DNA of 64,000 nucleotides from Cupriavidus sp. D384 (GCF_001652915.1 NZ_BBQI01000099.1:1-64000); one strand, 5' to 3'. Positions 15,643-24,993 are shown, counted from the first letter of the stretch. Notes: generated by a model from the sequence alone, not told the origin. Translations and numbers: made by a program.

Positions 15643-18600
15643 ACGCGACACAGCGAAAGCAGTTTGTCCACATCGATCGGCTTGGCGATGTAGTCGTTGG
15701 CGCCGGCCTGCAGGCAGGCCTCGCGGTCGGACTGCATGGCCTTGGCCGTCAGCGCAATGATCGGCAGCCGCGCATACTGGGGCATCTGACGGATATGCCG
15801 CATGGCCGTAATGCCATCCATCTCGGGCATCATGATGTCCATCAGCACCAGGTGGATGTCGTCCACCCGGTTCAGCAGATCCAGCGCCTCGCGCCCGCTG
15901 CGGGCAATTTCCACCGTGGCGCCCAGCGGCTCGATGACCTTGGACAGCGCGAAGATATTGCGCGCGTCGTCCTCCACCAGCAGCAGTTTGCGGCCGTCGA
16001 ACGTGTCGTCGCGGCTGCGGGCGGCGCGCAGCATGCGCTGGTGTTCGGGCGGCAGCGACGACTCCACGCTGTGCAGGAACAGCGTCACCTCGTCGAGCAG
16101 CCGGTCTGGCGAGCGCGCGCCCTTGATGATGATCGACTTGGAATAGCGGCGCAGCTTCTGTTCGTCCTCGGCCGACAACTGCCGGCCGGTATAGATGATC
16201 ACGGGCGGCATCGCGCCGGCATTGGCCTGCGCCCGCTGCGCCATATGGGCCAGCAGCTCGTGACCGGAGCCGTCGGGCAGCACCATGTCCATCACCACGC
16301 AGTCGAACGGCGTGCCGTCCAGCGCCGCCGTGGCCCCCGCCACGCTGTCGGCGGTCACGATCTCGGCCTCCAGCGACCTCAGCAGCGCGCGAATGCTCTC
16401 GCGCAGCGCCGGGTCATCCTCGATCACCAGCACCCGGCGCTGGCCGGCCGCCATGCGCGCCTCCAGGCCGCGGATTGCCGCAGCCAGCTTGTCGCGCTCG
16501 CTGGGCTTGAACGTGTAGCCCACCGCGCCCAGGTGCAACGCCGCTTCGGCATGGTCGCTGACCGATACCAGGTGCGTGGGGATATGGCGCGTGGCGGGGT
16601 CGCGCTTGAGCCAGTCCAGCAGCGTCAGCCCAGACTGGTCGGGCAGCGCCACGTCCAGCAGGATGCCGCACGGCTGGTGCTGGCGCGCCAGTTCCAGGCC
16701 CTGTGCCGACGTGGTGGCGTGGATGCAGTCGAAATCGAGTTCGTGGGCCAGGTCGTAGAGAATGCCCGCGAAGTCGATATCGTCCTCGACCACCAGGATC
16801 AGCCGGTTGCCACGCGTGCGGTGGTCGCGGTCGTCGGGAATCGGTGCCGGATAGCCCGGCTGCACCCGTTCCAGCGGCTCCTGCGCCGGTGCGGGTGCCG
16901 GAGCAGGCGGCACGGCGCGGGGTGGCGGCGCCATCACCAGTTGTGCCGGCGCGCCGGCCTGCTGCGTCATCAGGCCGGCCTGCGTGGCCGGGTCGCCCGC
17001 CAGCAGGCGTGGCACCGTAAAGGCAAACACGCTGCCCTGGCCTGGCTCGCTGGCGACCGAGATCACGCCGCCCAGCAGGCGGCCCAGTTCGCGCGAGATC
17101 GACAGGCCCAGCCCCGTGCCGCCATAGCGGCGGCTGGTGGTGCCGTCGGCCTGCTGGAACGCATCGAAGATCACCTGCTGCTTGTCCTTCGGGATGCCGA
17201 TGCCCGTATCGCGCACCTCGAAGCGCACCGCGTCGTCGCCCTGCGCGGCCAGCGCCAGCGTGACCGCGCCCGACTCCGTGAACTTGAACGCATTGGACAG
17301 CAGGTTCTTGAGCACCTGCTGCAGACGCTGGTTGTCCGACACGATGGCGTCGGGCACGCCGGGCAGGAATTCGACCCGGAACGGCACGCCCTTCTGCCCC
17401 GCAATCGGCCCGAACATGCCCTGCAGCGTTTCGGCCAGCGCCTTCAGTTCGACCGTTTCGTGCTCGATCACCAGATGGCCGGCCTCGATCTTGGACAGGT
17501 CGAGGATGTCATTGATCAGGTTCAGCAGGTCGGTGTTGGCCGCGTGGATGGTGGCGGCGTAACGCACCTGCTCCGTGGTCAGCGTGCCTTCCTTGTTCTC
17601 CTGCAGCAACTTGGCAAGGATCAGCGCACTGTTCAGCGGCGTGCGCAGTTCGTGCGACATATTTGCCAGGAATTCGCTCTTGTACTGGTTGGAACGCTCC
17701 AGCGCGCGGGCGTTGGCGGCCAGTTCGGCCTGGAAGGTCAGCATCTCGCGCTTCTGGCCTTCCAGCCGTTGCGAGTGTTCTTCCAGCTGGACATTGGTCT
17801 GTTCCAGCTCGGCCTGCTGGGCTTCGAGCCGCGCCTGCGAATCCATCAGGGCGCGGCCACGCTCTTCGAGCTCCTCGTTCGATACGCGCAGCTCTTCCTG
17901 CTGGACCTGCAGTTCCTCGCTCTGGCGCTGGGTTTCGCCCAGCAGCTTTTCCAGGCGGCCCCGGTAGGCGGCGGCCCGCAGCGTCATGCCGATCGAGTCG
18001 CCGATGCGCTCCAGCAGTTCCACGATGTCGGCGGTATCGCGCTGCATGGCGACGAAGCCCAGTTCCACCACGCCCACCACCTCGCCCTCGGCCGTCAGCG
18101 GCGCGGCCACGATCTCGTTGGGCGACGTGCGGCCCAGCGCCGACGACACCTGCAGGTAGTTGGCCGGCAGGCCGCCGACCGCGATCACGCGGTTCTCGGC
18201 TGCCGCCTGACCGGCCAGCGTCTGGCCCGACGCCAGCGTCTGCGGCAGGTCGTCGTCATTGGCCAGCGCCCAGGTGGCTACGCGGCGCATCTGGTCGCCA
18301 TCCACCTGATACACCACGCCCACGTGCGCCTGGAAGGCCTGCGCCAGCACGCGCACCAGCGCATCGGCCACGTTGCCGGCCGACTGCGGATTGCGTACCG
18401 CCTGATGCACCCGCACCTGCGCCTGCTGTAGCCACGCCGCGCGCTGCATGGCCACCTGCGACACGATATAGCGATAGACCACCGCCGCCAGGAACCACAG
18501 CATCACCACGCCCGCGCCACGATTGATGATGGCGTAGATCGGCCGGACGGTGCTGGCCGGCGACACCGCGTAGCCAACGCCGATCAGCACCGTACCGACG

Positions 18601-18782
18601 GCCGCAGTCATCAGCGGCAGCTTCGGGTCATTGCCGTACAGGGTCAGGCAGACCGGCACCAGGTAGAACAGCCACGCCGCCAGGCCCAGGGGTGTCAATG
18701 CATCGATGCCAAACACCACGGCCATCGAGACCGGAACAAGGATCGCGCCAAACAGGAAGCGTTGCAGGGAAGACGGTTGCAT
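15624..18782 (-). CDS. Membrane hybrid histidine kinase with GAF, coiled coil and three receivers
   Basis: A 1052-residue hub protein. About four membrane helices occupy residues 8-130, then a GAF domain (about 135-275), a long Glu/Gln-rich coiled coil (about 280-365), the kinase core with H377 in FLANMSHELRTPLNSA and ATPase motifs NLLSNAFKFTE and GTGLGLSIS. Three receivers follow, with acceptor aspartates in ILLDVALPDQSG, VVMDMVLPDGSG and LVLMDIMMPEMDG. A Pro/Ala-rich linker separates kinase and receivers. The start chosen is the ATG at 18782, since the open frame upstream is Cys/Ala-rich and unlike a signal anchor. First gene of the cheR-cheB-kinase operon; multi-receiver architecture suggests several inputs converge here. 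Confidence 0.93.
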   Translation of the reverse strand: MQPSSLQRFLFGAILVPVSMAVVFGIDALTPLGLAAWLFYLVPVCLTLYGNDPKLPLMTAAVGTVLIGVGYAVSPASTVRPIYAIINRGAGVVMLWFLAAVVYRYIVSQVAMQRAAWLQQAQVRVHQAVRNPQSAGNVADALVRVLAQAFQAHVGVVYQVDGDQMRRVATWALANDDDLPQTLASGQTLAGQAAAENRVIAVGGLPANYLQVSSALGRTSPNEIVAAPLTAEGEVVGVVELGFVAMQRDTADIVELLERIGDSIGMTLRAAAYRGRLEKLLGETQRQSEELQVQQEELRVSNEELEERGRALMDSQARLEAQQAELEQTNVQLEEHSQRLEGQKREMLTFQAELAANARALERSNQYKSEFLANMSHELRTPLNSALILAKLLQENKEGTLTTEQVRYAATIHAANTDLLNLINDILDLSKIEAGHLVIEHETVELKALAETLQGMFGPIAGQKGVPFRVEFLPGVPDAIVSDNQRLQQVLKNLLSNAFKFTESGAVTLALAAQGDDAVRFEVRDTGIGIPKDKQQVIFDAFQQADGTTSRRYGGTGLGLSISRELGRLLGGVISVASEPGQGSVFAFTVPRLLAGDPATQAGLMTQQAGAPAQLVMAPPPRAVPPAPAPAPAQEPLERVQPGYPAPIPDDRDHRTRGNRLILVVEDDIDFAGILYDLAHELDFDCIHATTSAQGLELARQHQPCGILLDVALPDQSGLTLLDWLKRDPATRHIPTHLVSVSDHAEAALHLGAVGYTFKPSERDKLAAAIRGLEARMAAGQRRVLVIEDDPALRESIRALLRSLEAEIVTADSVAGATAALDGTPFDCVVMDMVLPDGSGHELLAHMAQRAQANAGAMPPVIIYTGRQLSAEDEQKLRRYSKSIIIKGARSPDRLLDEVTLFLHSVESSLPPEHQRMLRAARSRDDTFDGRKLLLVEDDARNIFALSKVIEPLGATVEIARSGREALDLLNRVDDIHLVLMDIMMPEMDGITAMRHIRQMPQYARLPIIALTAKAMQSDREACLQAGANDYIAKPIDVDKLLSLCRVWLHAN

Positions 18783-18943
18783 ACCGGCCGGGTAGAAGGA
18801 AGTCGCGGCTGCACGCGCCGAACGACCGCACGGCGCGCAACAACAAGCCAAAGCGACTTATGCTACCCCGCGGCAGCCGAAATGGATGTCAGTGTCGCGC
18901 CGACATCGGGCGGGCCCCCGCCGGGCCCGGTAACCCTTCCGGA

Positions 18944-19357
18944 TCAGGCCTTGGCCTTGGCTTTCGGCTTGCCGGCCGACTGGTTCAGCGCCACCGCCGC
19001 GCGGATCAGCGCCTTCAGGGCGGTCTTGTTGATGGCCTCGCCTTCGCGGAAGTCGATGGCACGGCGCACGTTACCGTCCAGGCTCGAATTGAACAGCCCC
19101 TTGGGATCTTCCAGCGACGCGCCCTTGGCGAACGTCATCTTGACGGCGGCCTTGTAGACCTCGCCGGTACAGAGGATGCCGTCGTGCGACCACACCGGCA
19201 CGCTCCATTTCCATTCCTCGACCACATCGGCATCGGCTTCCCTGACGATGGCCCGCAGTTGGGCAAGCATCTCGCCGCGCCAGTCGCCAAGCTCCGCAAT
19301 CCTCGCATCGATCAACTCGGCGGCCGGCACGCCAGCCTGCGGTTCTGCCTTCTTCAT
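18944..19357 (-). CDS. DUF1801-family protein
   Basis: A 137-residue protein with the DUF1801/YdhG-like fold: WRGEMLAQLRAIVREADADV, EEWKWSVPVWSHDGILC and VKMTFAKGASLEDPKGLFN are typical. It ends in a Lys/Ala tail (KPKAKAKA) that may bind nucleic acid. Function is not established. GGAGA eight bases before the ATG supports the start. It is transcribed away from the LysR gene at 19623. Confidence 0.87.
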   Translation of the reverse strand: MKKAEPQAGVPAAELIDARIAELGDWRGEMLAQLRAIVREADADVVEEWKWSVPVWSHDGILCTGEVYKAAVKMTFAKGASLEDPKGLFNSSLDGNVRRAIDFREGEAINKTALKALIRAAVALNQSAGKPKAKAKA

Positions 19358-19540
19358 ATCACTGTCTCCGGTGAGTTGTTATCGCCATGCAGCTTCCCCT
19401 GGCGGTAGGGCTCCGAGCCAGCCCGATGCCCGCCATGCGTTAGGGTGCCGCTGGCCGGGCATCACTATAAATCACAGGTCAGAGGTTAGGCCGGCAGCTG
19501 TGACCGTGGCGATCCTGGCCGCCGCCCGGTCCTTCCCGCC

Positions 19541-19614
19541 TTGACAAAACATTCTCCAATCACAATACTAATTACACTTTCATTCTCAATTGGAGAACGA
19601 CACCATTGTGTCGT
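19541..19614 (+). promoter_or_regulatory. Promoter and dyad region of the LysR gene
   Basis: TTGACA at 19541-19546 is a perfect -35, and AATACT at 19564-19569 follows after 17 bases as a -10-like box. CATTCTCCAAT (19550) recurs as CATTCTCAAT (19581), 31 bases apart, which puts both on one face of the helix. A perfect hairpin ACGACAC-CATT-GTGTCGT occupies 19597-19614. GGAG (19592) lies before the hairpin and the TTG start after it, so folding would bring them to eight bases. Confidence 0.6.
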
Positions 19615-19622
19615 GACACAGC

Positions 19623-20519
19623 TTGGAACTGGCAGAACTGGAGATTTTTCGCGCGGTAGCGCGCGAACAGAGCATCACACGCGCCGCCAAATCGCTGGAT
19701 CGCGTGCAATCGAACGTCACCACGCGCGTGAAACAGCTGGAAGAAAGCCTTGGCGTGGACCTGTTCCTGCGCGCAAACAAGCAGATGATCCTGACCCCTG
19801 CCGGGCAGCGCCTGCTGGGCTATGCCGACCAGTTGCTGGCCCTGGCCGAAGAGGCGCGCCAGTCTATGCGTGCCGATGCCCCGAGCGGCCGGCTGCGCGT
19901 GGGATCGATGGAAAGCACGGCGGCCACATTGCTGCCCCGGCCGCTGGGCCGCTTCCATGCCGCGTGGCCCGATGTCGAACTGGACCTGACCACCGGCACC
20001 TCGCAGGCACTGGCCGGTGCCGTGCTGGAACGCCGGCTCGACTGCGCGATCGTGGCCCACCCCGGCACAGGCAGCCCCCACGACATCGCCGTATCGGATA
20101 TGGGCGACGGCCTGGAAGGCGTCTATCTGACCACCGAGGAGCTGGTGCTGGTGCTGCCGGCGACCCATCCGAAGGTACGGCGCCCCGAAGACGTAACGCT
20201 GCGCCAGCTGGCCGCCTTCTCGCGCGGCTGCACCTATCGCCGCTGCGCCGAAGACTGGCTCGAACAGGCCGGCGACGATGTGCGCCGCCATCTCACCGTG
20301 CTGGAACTCCCCTCGTACCACGCCATCCTGGCCCAGGTCACGGCAGGCTCGGCGGTAGCCATCGTGCCGCGCTCGCTGCTTGCCATGCAGGGCGATGCGG
20401 GCGCGCTGCAGACCGTTCCTGTCCGGAAAGTGCATACGTACCTGATTCGCCGTTCCGGCTTCACGACTTCCGCCTACGACGCGTTCGAACAGGAACTGCG
20501 CCGTAGCCAGCCCGCATGA
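19623..20519 (+). CDS. LysR-family transcriptional regulator
   Basis: A 298-residue LysR regulator with the N-terminal winged helix-turn-helix (ELEIFRAVAREQSITRAAKS, then RVQSNVTTRVKQLE) and a two-lobed periplasmic-binding-like sensor. The start is TTG at 19623: an in-frame stop lies at 19614-19616 and no ATG fits before the conserved helix. Its stop overlaps the flavin oxidoreductase reading region (GCATGA), so the two genes form an operon and it probably controls nitronate monooxygenase. The inducer is unknown. Confidence 0.9.
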   Translation: MELAELEIFRAVAREQSITRAAKSLDRVQSNVTTRVKQLEESLGVDLFLRANKQMILTPAGQRLLGYADQLLALAEEARQSMRADAPSGRLRVGSMESTAATLLPRPLGRFHAAWPDVELDLTTGTSQALAGAVLERRLDCAIVAHPGTGSPHDIAVSDMGDGLEGVYLTTEELVLVLPATHPKVRRPEDVTLRQLAAFSRGCTYRRCAEDWLEQAGDDVRRHLTVLELPSYHAILAQVTAGSAVAIVPRSLLAMQGDAGALQTVPVRKVHTYLIRRSGFTTSAYDAFEQELRRSQPA

Positions 20520-20533
20520 CAAGGATCTTCGCC

Positions 20534-21649
20534 ATGGAACCCACCCGTCAGAACCCGTCCCGCAACCTGTTGTCGCGCCTGGGCATTCGCCTGCCCATCA
20601 TCCAGGCCCCGATGGCGGGCGTCAGCACCCCCGCCATGGCTGCCGCCGTATCCAATGCCGGCGGCCTGGGCTCGCTCGGCGTAGGCGCCATGGATGCGGA
20701 CGGCGCGCGCAAGGTGATTCGCGAAACCCGCGCGCTGACCGCCCGGCCGTTCAACATCAACCTGTTCTGCCATGTGCCGGCCACACCCGACGCCGAACGC
20801 GAATCCGCATGGCTGGGATACCTGGCATCGGCGTTCGCCGAGTTCGGTGCCACGCCGCCTGCTGCGCTGCGCGAGATCTACAAGAGCTTTGTGGTCGACG
20901 ACGCGATGTACCAGATGCTGCTGGAAGAAAAGCCGGCCGTGGTGAGCTTTCATTTCGGCCTGCCGGCACAGGAATGGATCGATGCGCTGAAGGCAGCCGG
21001 CATCGTGCTGCTGGCCAGCGCCACGTCGCTGCAGGAAGCGCGGCGGATCGAAGCCGCAGGTGTCGACGCCATCGTCGCGCAAGGCATCGAGGCAGGCGGC
21101 CATCGCGGCGCCTTTGACACCGAAGCCGAGGACGAAGGCCTGGGCACGTTCGCCCTGACGCGCGTACTGGTGGCCCGCACCCGCCTGCCCGTGATCGCCG
21201 CCGGCGGCATCATGGACGGCGCCGGCATTGCCGCCGTGCTGGCACTGGGCGCCGCCGCCGCACAGCTTGGTACGGCCTTTGTCGCCACCGACGAATCGGC
21301 CGCCGACGCCGCCTATCGCACCGCGCTGACCGCCGCCGAAACCCGCCCGACCACACTGACCCGCGCCATCTCGGGCCGAGCCGCACGCGGCTTCACCAGC
21401 CGCTTCACGCGCCTGGGCACCGACGCAGGCGCACCCGCCATCCCCGACTATCCCGTGACGTACGACGCCGGCAAGGCCCTGCACGCCGCCGCCAAGGCCA
21501 AGGGCGTCAGCGAATTCGCCGCCCAGTGGGCCGGCCAGGCCGTGCCGCTGGCCCGCTCGATGCCTTCGGCCGCGCTTGTTGCCGTGCTGGAGCAGGAGTT
21601 GCGCGATGCGCTGGACCAGTTGAGCGGCGTGCGGGCAGCGCTGGGCTGA
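20534..21649 (+). CDS. Nitronate monooxygenase family FMN enzyme
   Basis: A 371-residue FMN-dependent TIM-barrel protein that would oxidise nitronates such as propionate-3-nitronate. Family motifs are IIQAPMAGVSTP at the N-terminus, the catalytic histidine H190 in AQGIEAGGHRG, and the FMN phosphate site IAAGGIMDGAG with GTAFVATDES. An ATG at 20516 overlaps the lysR stop, but the ATG at 20534 has AAGGA eight bases upstream and gives the usual N-terminus. It is co-transcribed with the preceding LysR gene. Confidence 0.9.
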   Translation: MEPTRQNPSRNLLSRLGIRLPIIQAPMAGVSTPAMAAAVSNAGGLGSLGVGAMDADGARKVIRETRALTARPFNINLFCHVPATPDAERESAWLGYLASAFAEFGATPPAALREIYKSFVVDDAMYQMLLEEKPAVVSFHFGLPAQEWIDALKAAGIVLLASATSLQEARRIEAAGVDAIVAQGIEAGGHRGAFDTEAEDEGLGTFALTRVLVARTRLPVIAAGGIMDGAGIAAVLALGAAAAQLGTAFVATDESAADAAYRTALTAAETRPTTLTRAISGRAARGFTSRFTRLGTDAGAPAIPDYPVTYDAGKALHAAAKAKGVSEFAAQWAGQAVPLARSMPSAALVAVLEQELRDALDQLSGVRAALG

Positions 21650-21669
21650 CCCCCCAGGTTGGCACCCCG

Positions 21670-21698
21670 GCCCCTCTCCCGCATTGCGGGCGAGGGGC
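21670..21698. repeat. Strong hairpin between convergent genes
   Basis: GCCCCTC-T-CCCGC, loop ATT, then GCGGG-C-GAGGGGC: a 12-base-pair stem with one mismatch. It lies between the convergent ends of the nitronate monooxygenase gene and acoC. A weaker related fold (TCCCTCCCCAT/ATGGGCGACGGGA) lies at 21760-21784. Such CCCTCTCCCGC hairpins recur in intergenic regions of this bacterial group. It may block read-through both ways; no T-run follows. Confidence 0.6.
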
Positions 21699-21804
21699 AC
21701 AAACCGGTCTGGAGAGATTGTGGTGGGGGCGAAGCGAGCGAAGCTCCGGCGGTTTGATTCCCTCCCCATCTCATGGGCGACGGGAGCACATTGCGCCGGA
21801 GGCA

Positions 21805-22917
21805 CTATCTCGCCAGATGCCCCTTCAACAGCCCGTTCACCTCCCCGGCCTTTTCCATCTGGCTCATATGGCCGGCGTCGTCGAACACCGTCACGGTGGC
21901 GCCTGCCGGGGCGTTTTCCGCGTGGGCGGGCGGGACGACCTGGTCCCTGGCACCCCAGATCACCAGCGTGCGCTTGCCGGACCCGGCCAGGCGGCGGCCC
22001 GGCTGTTCGCGCTGGCGGCCTTCGGCGAACAGGCTGGCGCCCAATGCGGCCAGCGCTTCGGGCACGCCATCAAGCCGCTTGTAGCGCAGCAGGTCGTCCA
22101 GCATCTGCCGGCTGACCAGATCGGGGTTGGCGAACAGCAGTTCGATGACCGGCTTCAGTTCGCGGCGCGACTGCGCGTTGACAAAGCCTTCCGTGTAGCC
22201 GTTGTTGATCTCGTCGCCAAAGCCCACCGGCGACACCAGCGCCACGGACAGCACGCGCTGCGGCGCGTCCACGGCCAGTTGCGCGGCGATGCCGCCGCCC
22301 ATCGAATGACCCACCACGTGCGCCTGCCCGATGTCCACGGCATCGAGAAAGCGCGTCACGAACCCGGCCATCTCCGCCAGCGTCGTGCCAGCCAGGCGGG
22401 GCGTGGTCTGTCCGTGCCCGGGCAGATCCAGCGCCACCACGGTGTACGTGTCCGCCAGCGGGTCGAGGTTGAACAGCCAGTTGTCCAGATCGCCGCCAAA
22501 GCCGTGGAGGAAGAGCACCGCTTCGGCGCCGTGGCCCCGGCGGGCGTAGCGGACGCGGAGCCCGTCGACCTCCACGAACTGGTAGGCGGGGCCGGCTTCG
22601 TCTTCGTCCTCGTCATCGGCCGGCGCCTCATAGCCGGCGACATACGCGTCGATTTCCGCATCGCTGACCTCATCGGGCGCCAAGACGCCAAGCAGCGCCT
22701 TCACGGGCAGCACGTCGCCCGCTTCGGCCACCTTGCGCCGCAGCGTGCCGGCGTCGGGCGCCTCCACGGCGTTGGCAATCTTGTCGGTTTCCACATCAAG
22801 GATCGGCATGCCCACCGAAATCTCTGCGCCGGTGTCGACCAGCCAGGCATTGATGGTGCCTTCCTTCATCGACAGGCCCCATTTGGGCATCACGATCGGG
22901 GTGATTGCTGCGGCCAT
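21805..22917 (-). CDS. acoC: Acetoin dehydrogenase E2: lipoyl domain fused to alpha/beta hydrolase
   Basis: The 370-residue acetyltransferase component of the acetoin dehydrogenase complex, which moves the acetyl group from E1 to CoA. The N-terminal lipoyl domain (1-80) carries lipoyl-lysine K46 in VETDKIA. An acidic linker (about 98-108) leads to an alpha/beta hydrolase fold with HGFGGD, S205 in GHSMGG, Asp in GARDQVVP and His in AGHMSQ. This replaces the classical chloramphenicol-acetyltransferase-like core and is the known form of AcoC in Cupriavidus. Its ATG shares a base with the acoB stop (TGATG). Last gene of acoXABC. Confidence 0.96.
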   Translation of the reverse strand: MAAAITPIVMPKWGLSMKEGTINAWLVDTGAEISVGMPILDVETDKIANAVEAPDAGTLRRKVAEAGDVLPVKALLGVLAPDEVSDAEIDAYVAGYEAPADDEDEDEAGPAYQFVEVDGLRVRYARRGHGAEAVLFLHGFGGDLDNWLFNLDPLADTYTVVALDLPGHGQTTPRLAGTTLAEMAGFVTRFLDAVDIGQAHVVGHSMGGGIAAQLAVDAPQRVLSVALVSPVGFGDEINNGYTEGFVNAQSRRELKPVIELLFANPDLVSRQMLDDLLRYKRLDGVPEALAALGASLFAEGRQREQPGRRLAGSGKRTLVIWGARDQVVPPAHAENAPAGATVTVFDDAGHMSQMEKAGEVNGLLKGHLAR

Positions 22918-23933
22918 CAGTGCTTGCCTCCCTTCATGGTCTTGCGCACGGCTTCCACGATGCGGGCCGCGCTGGGGATATACAGGTCTTCGAGCGTGGG
23001 CGAGAACGGTACCGGCGTATGCGGCGGGCAGACCATCTCGATGCCCGCCTTGAGCGCGCCAAAGGCCTGCTGCGCGGTCTGGGCGGCGATGTCGGTGGCG
23101 ATATTGCAGCGCGGGCTGGCTTCGTCCACCACCACCAGGCGTCCGGTGTTCTCCACCGATTCGAGCACGGTGTCCATGTCCAGCGGCGACAGCGTGCGCA
23201 GGTCGATCACCTCGGCCTCGATGCCGTCCTTTGCCAGCGTGGCCGCTGCCTCCAGCGCGCGATGCACCATCAGGCCGTAGGCAACGATGGTCACGTCCTT
23301 GCCGTCGCGCGCGATATTGGCCTCGCCGAACGGGATCGCGTAGGCGCCCTCGGGCACGTCGCCCTCCAGTCCGTACAGGTTCTTGTGCTCGCAGAAGATC
23401 ACCGGGTCGTTGTCGCGGATGGCCTGGATCAGCAGGCCCTTGGTGTCATACGGCGTGGATGGGCACACCACCTTGAGCCCTGGGATATGCGTGAAGATCG
23501 GCGTCAGCATCTGGCTGTGCTGGGCGGCCGCACGGAAGCCGGCGCCGACCATGGCGCGGATCACCACCGGCGTTTCGGCCTTGCCGCCAAACATGTAGCG
23601 GAACTTGGCGGCCTGATTGAAGATCTGGTCGAAGCAGACGCCCATGAAATCGATGAACATCAGTTCGGCGATCGGGCGCATGCCGCACGCGGCGGCGCCG
23701 ATGGCAGCCCCCACGTAGGCCGATTCGGACAGCGGCGTGTCCAGCAGCCGGTCGCCGTGCTTGGCATAGAGCCCCTTGGTCACGCCGAGCACACCGCCCC
23801 AGGCGTCTTTCTCTCCATCGGCGCCTGCGCCGCCGACGATATCCTCGCCGAGCATGATCACGCTCGGATCGCGGGTCATTTCCTGGTCGATCGCTTCATT
23901 GATCGCCAGCTTGATGCTGAGTTTGCGGGCCAT
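22917..23933 (-). CDS. acoB: Acetoin dehydrogenase E1 beta subunit
   Basis: The 338-residue beta subunit of the thiamine-diphosphate-dependent acetoin:DCPIP oxidoreductase, which cleaves acetoin to acetaldehyde and an enzyme-bound acetyl unit. Family features: MARKLSIKLAINEAIDQEM, MLGEDIVGG, PLSESAYVGAAIGAAACGMRP, and a transketolase C-terminal domain from about residue 215 (VIDLRTLSPLDMDTVLESV). It pairs with AcoA to form the alpha2beta2 enzyme; the acoA stop is 61 bases upstream and acoC follows directly. Confidence 0.96.
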   Translation of the reverse strand: MARKLSIKLAINEAIDQEMTRDPSVIMLGEDIVGGAGADGEKDAWGGVLGVTKGLYAKHGDRLLDTPLSESAYVGAAIGAAACGMRPIAELMFIDFMGVCFDQIFNQAAKFRYMFGGKAETPVVIRAMVGAGFRAAAQHSQMLTPIFTHIPGLKVVCPSTPYDTKGLLIQAIRDNDPVIFCEHKNLYGLEGDVPEGAYAIPFGEANIARDGKDVTIVAYGLMVHRALEAAATLAKDGIEAEVIDLRTLSPLDMDTVLESVENTGRLVVVDEASPRCNIATDIAAQTAQQAFGALKAGIEMVCPPHTPVPFSPTLEDLYIPSAARIVEAVRKTMKGGKH

Positions 23934-23994
23934 GTTGATGTCTCCTTTTATCGGGATGGCTTGGATGCCTGGACGCTTGCGTCCGGCCGCTCAA

Positions 23995-24993
23995 TCAGTA
24001 GCTCACATAGACATCGGTCAGCAGGTCTTCGGGCCCCGGCAGCGGGGCGGCCTTGGCTTCCTGCACGGCGTGGTCGATCAGCGCGGCCACCTCGCGGTCG
24101 ATGGCATCGAACTCGTCGCGCGTCACCACGCCTGCCTGGGTCACGGCACGCGTGAACAGCTTCAGGCAGTCCTTGTTGGCGCGGATATCGTCCAGTTCGC
24201 CGGCGCCCCGATAGGTCTGGGCATCGCCCTCGAAGTGCCCGTAGAAGCGAACCATCTTGCATTCCAGCAGTGACGGGCCGCCGCCCTCGCGCGCACGCCG
24301 GATGACCTCGCCCGCTGCCTCATGCACGGCGAAGAAGTCGGTACCGTCCACGGTCACGCCCGGGATGCCGAAGCCTGCTGCGCGGTCGACATAGCTGTCG
24401 ACGGCGGTGCCATAGTCGCGCGAAGTGGATTCCGCATAGCCGTTGTTCTCGATGACGAAGATCACCGGCAGGTTCCACACGGCCGCCAGGTTCAGGCTTT
24501 CCAGAAAGGTGCCCTGGTTGGACGCCCCGTCGCCGCAGAACGTGATGCCGACCTCGCCCTTGCCACGGAACTTGGCCGCCAGCGCTGCGCCGCAGACCAG
24601 CGGTGCCCCGGCGCCCAGGATGCCGTTGGCGCCCATCATCCCCCTGGACAGGTCGGCGATATGCATCGACCCGCCCTTGCCATTGCACGAGCCGCCCTTC
24701 TTGCCGTAGATCTCCTTCATCATCGCCACCGGGTCCACCCCCTTGGCAATGCAGTGGCCATGGCCCCGGTGCGTGCTGGCAATGCGGTCGCCATCGTGCA
24801 GATGGTGCAGGATGCCCACGCCCGCCGCCTCCTCGCCGGCGTAGAGGTGCACGAAGCCGGGAATGTCCCCCCGGCCAAAATCCACATGCAGGCGTTCCTC
24901 GAAATCGCGGATCGTCCGCATCTTGCGGTACACGGTCAGCAATGTCTCCTTGTCGAGGGGCATCTGCGCTGACTGCGAAGTGCTGGCGCTCAT
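23995..24993 (-). CDS. acoA: Acetoin dehydrogenase E1 alpha subunit
   Basis: The 332-residue alpha subunit carrying the thiamine-diphosphate motif GDGASNQGTFLESLNLA, closing with VIENN (about residues 163-193). MRTIRDFEERLHVDFGRG and SMHIAD are typical of the family. AAGGAGA before the ATG at 24993 supports the start. The order acoX-acoA-acoB-acoC is that known from Cupriavidus necator. An E3 (lipoamide dehydrogenase) gene is not in the operon, so a shared E3 must serve. Confidence 0.96.
   Translation of the reverse strand: MSASTSQSAQMPLDKETLLTVYRKMRTIRDFEERLHVDFGRGDIPGFVHLYAGEEAAGVGILHHLHDGDRIASTHRGHGHCIAKGVDPVAMMKEIYGKKGGSCNGKGGSMHIADLSRGMMGANGILGAGAPLVCGAALAAKFRGKGEVGITFCGDGASNQGTFLESLNLAAVWNLPVIFVIENNGYAESTSRDYGTAVDSYVDRAAGFGIPGVTVDGTDFFAVHEAAGEVIRRAREGGGPSLLECKMVRFYGHFEGDAQTYRGAGELDDIRANKDCLKLFTRAVTQAGVVTRDEFDAIDREVAALIDHAVQEAKAAPLPGPEDLLTDVYVSY

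Noticed and set aside
15795..18431. An 878-codon open frame on the plus strand
   Set aside because: It lies opposite the hybrid histidine kinase, whose domains are unmistakable. The antisense product has no recognisable motif.
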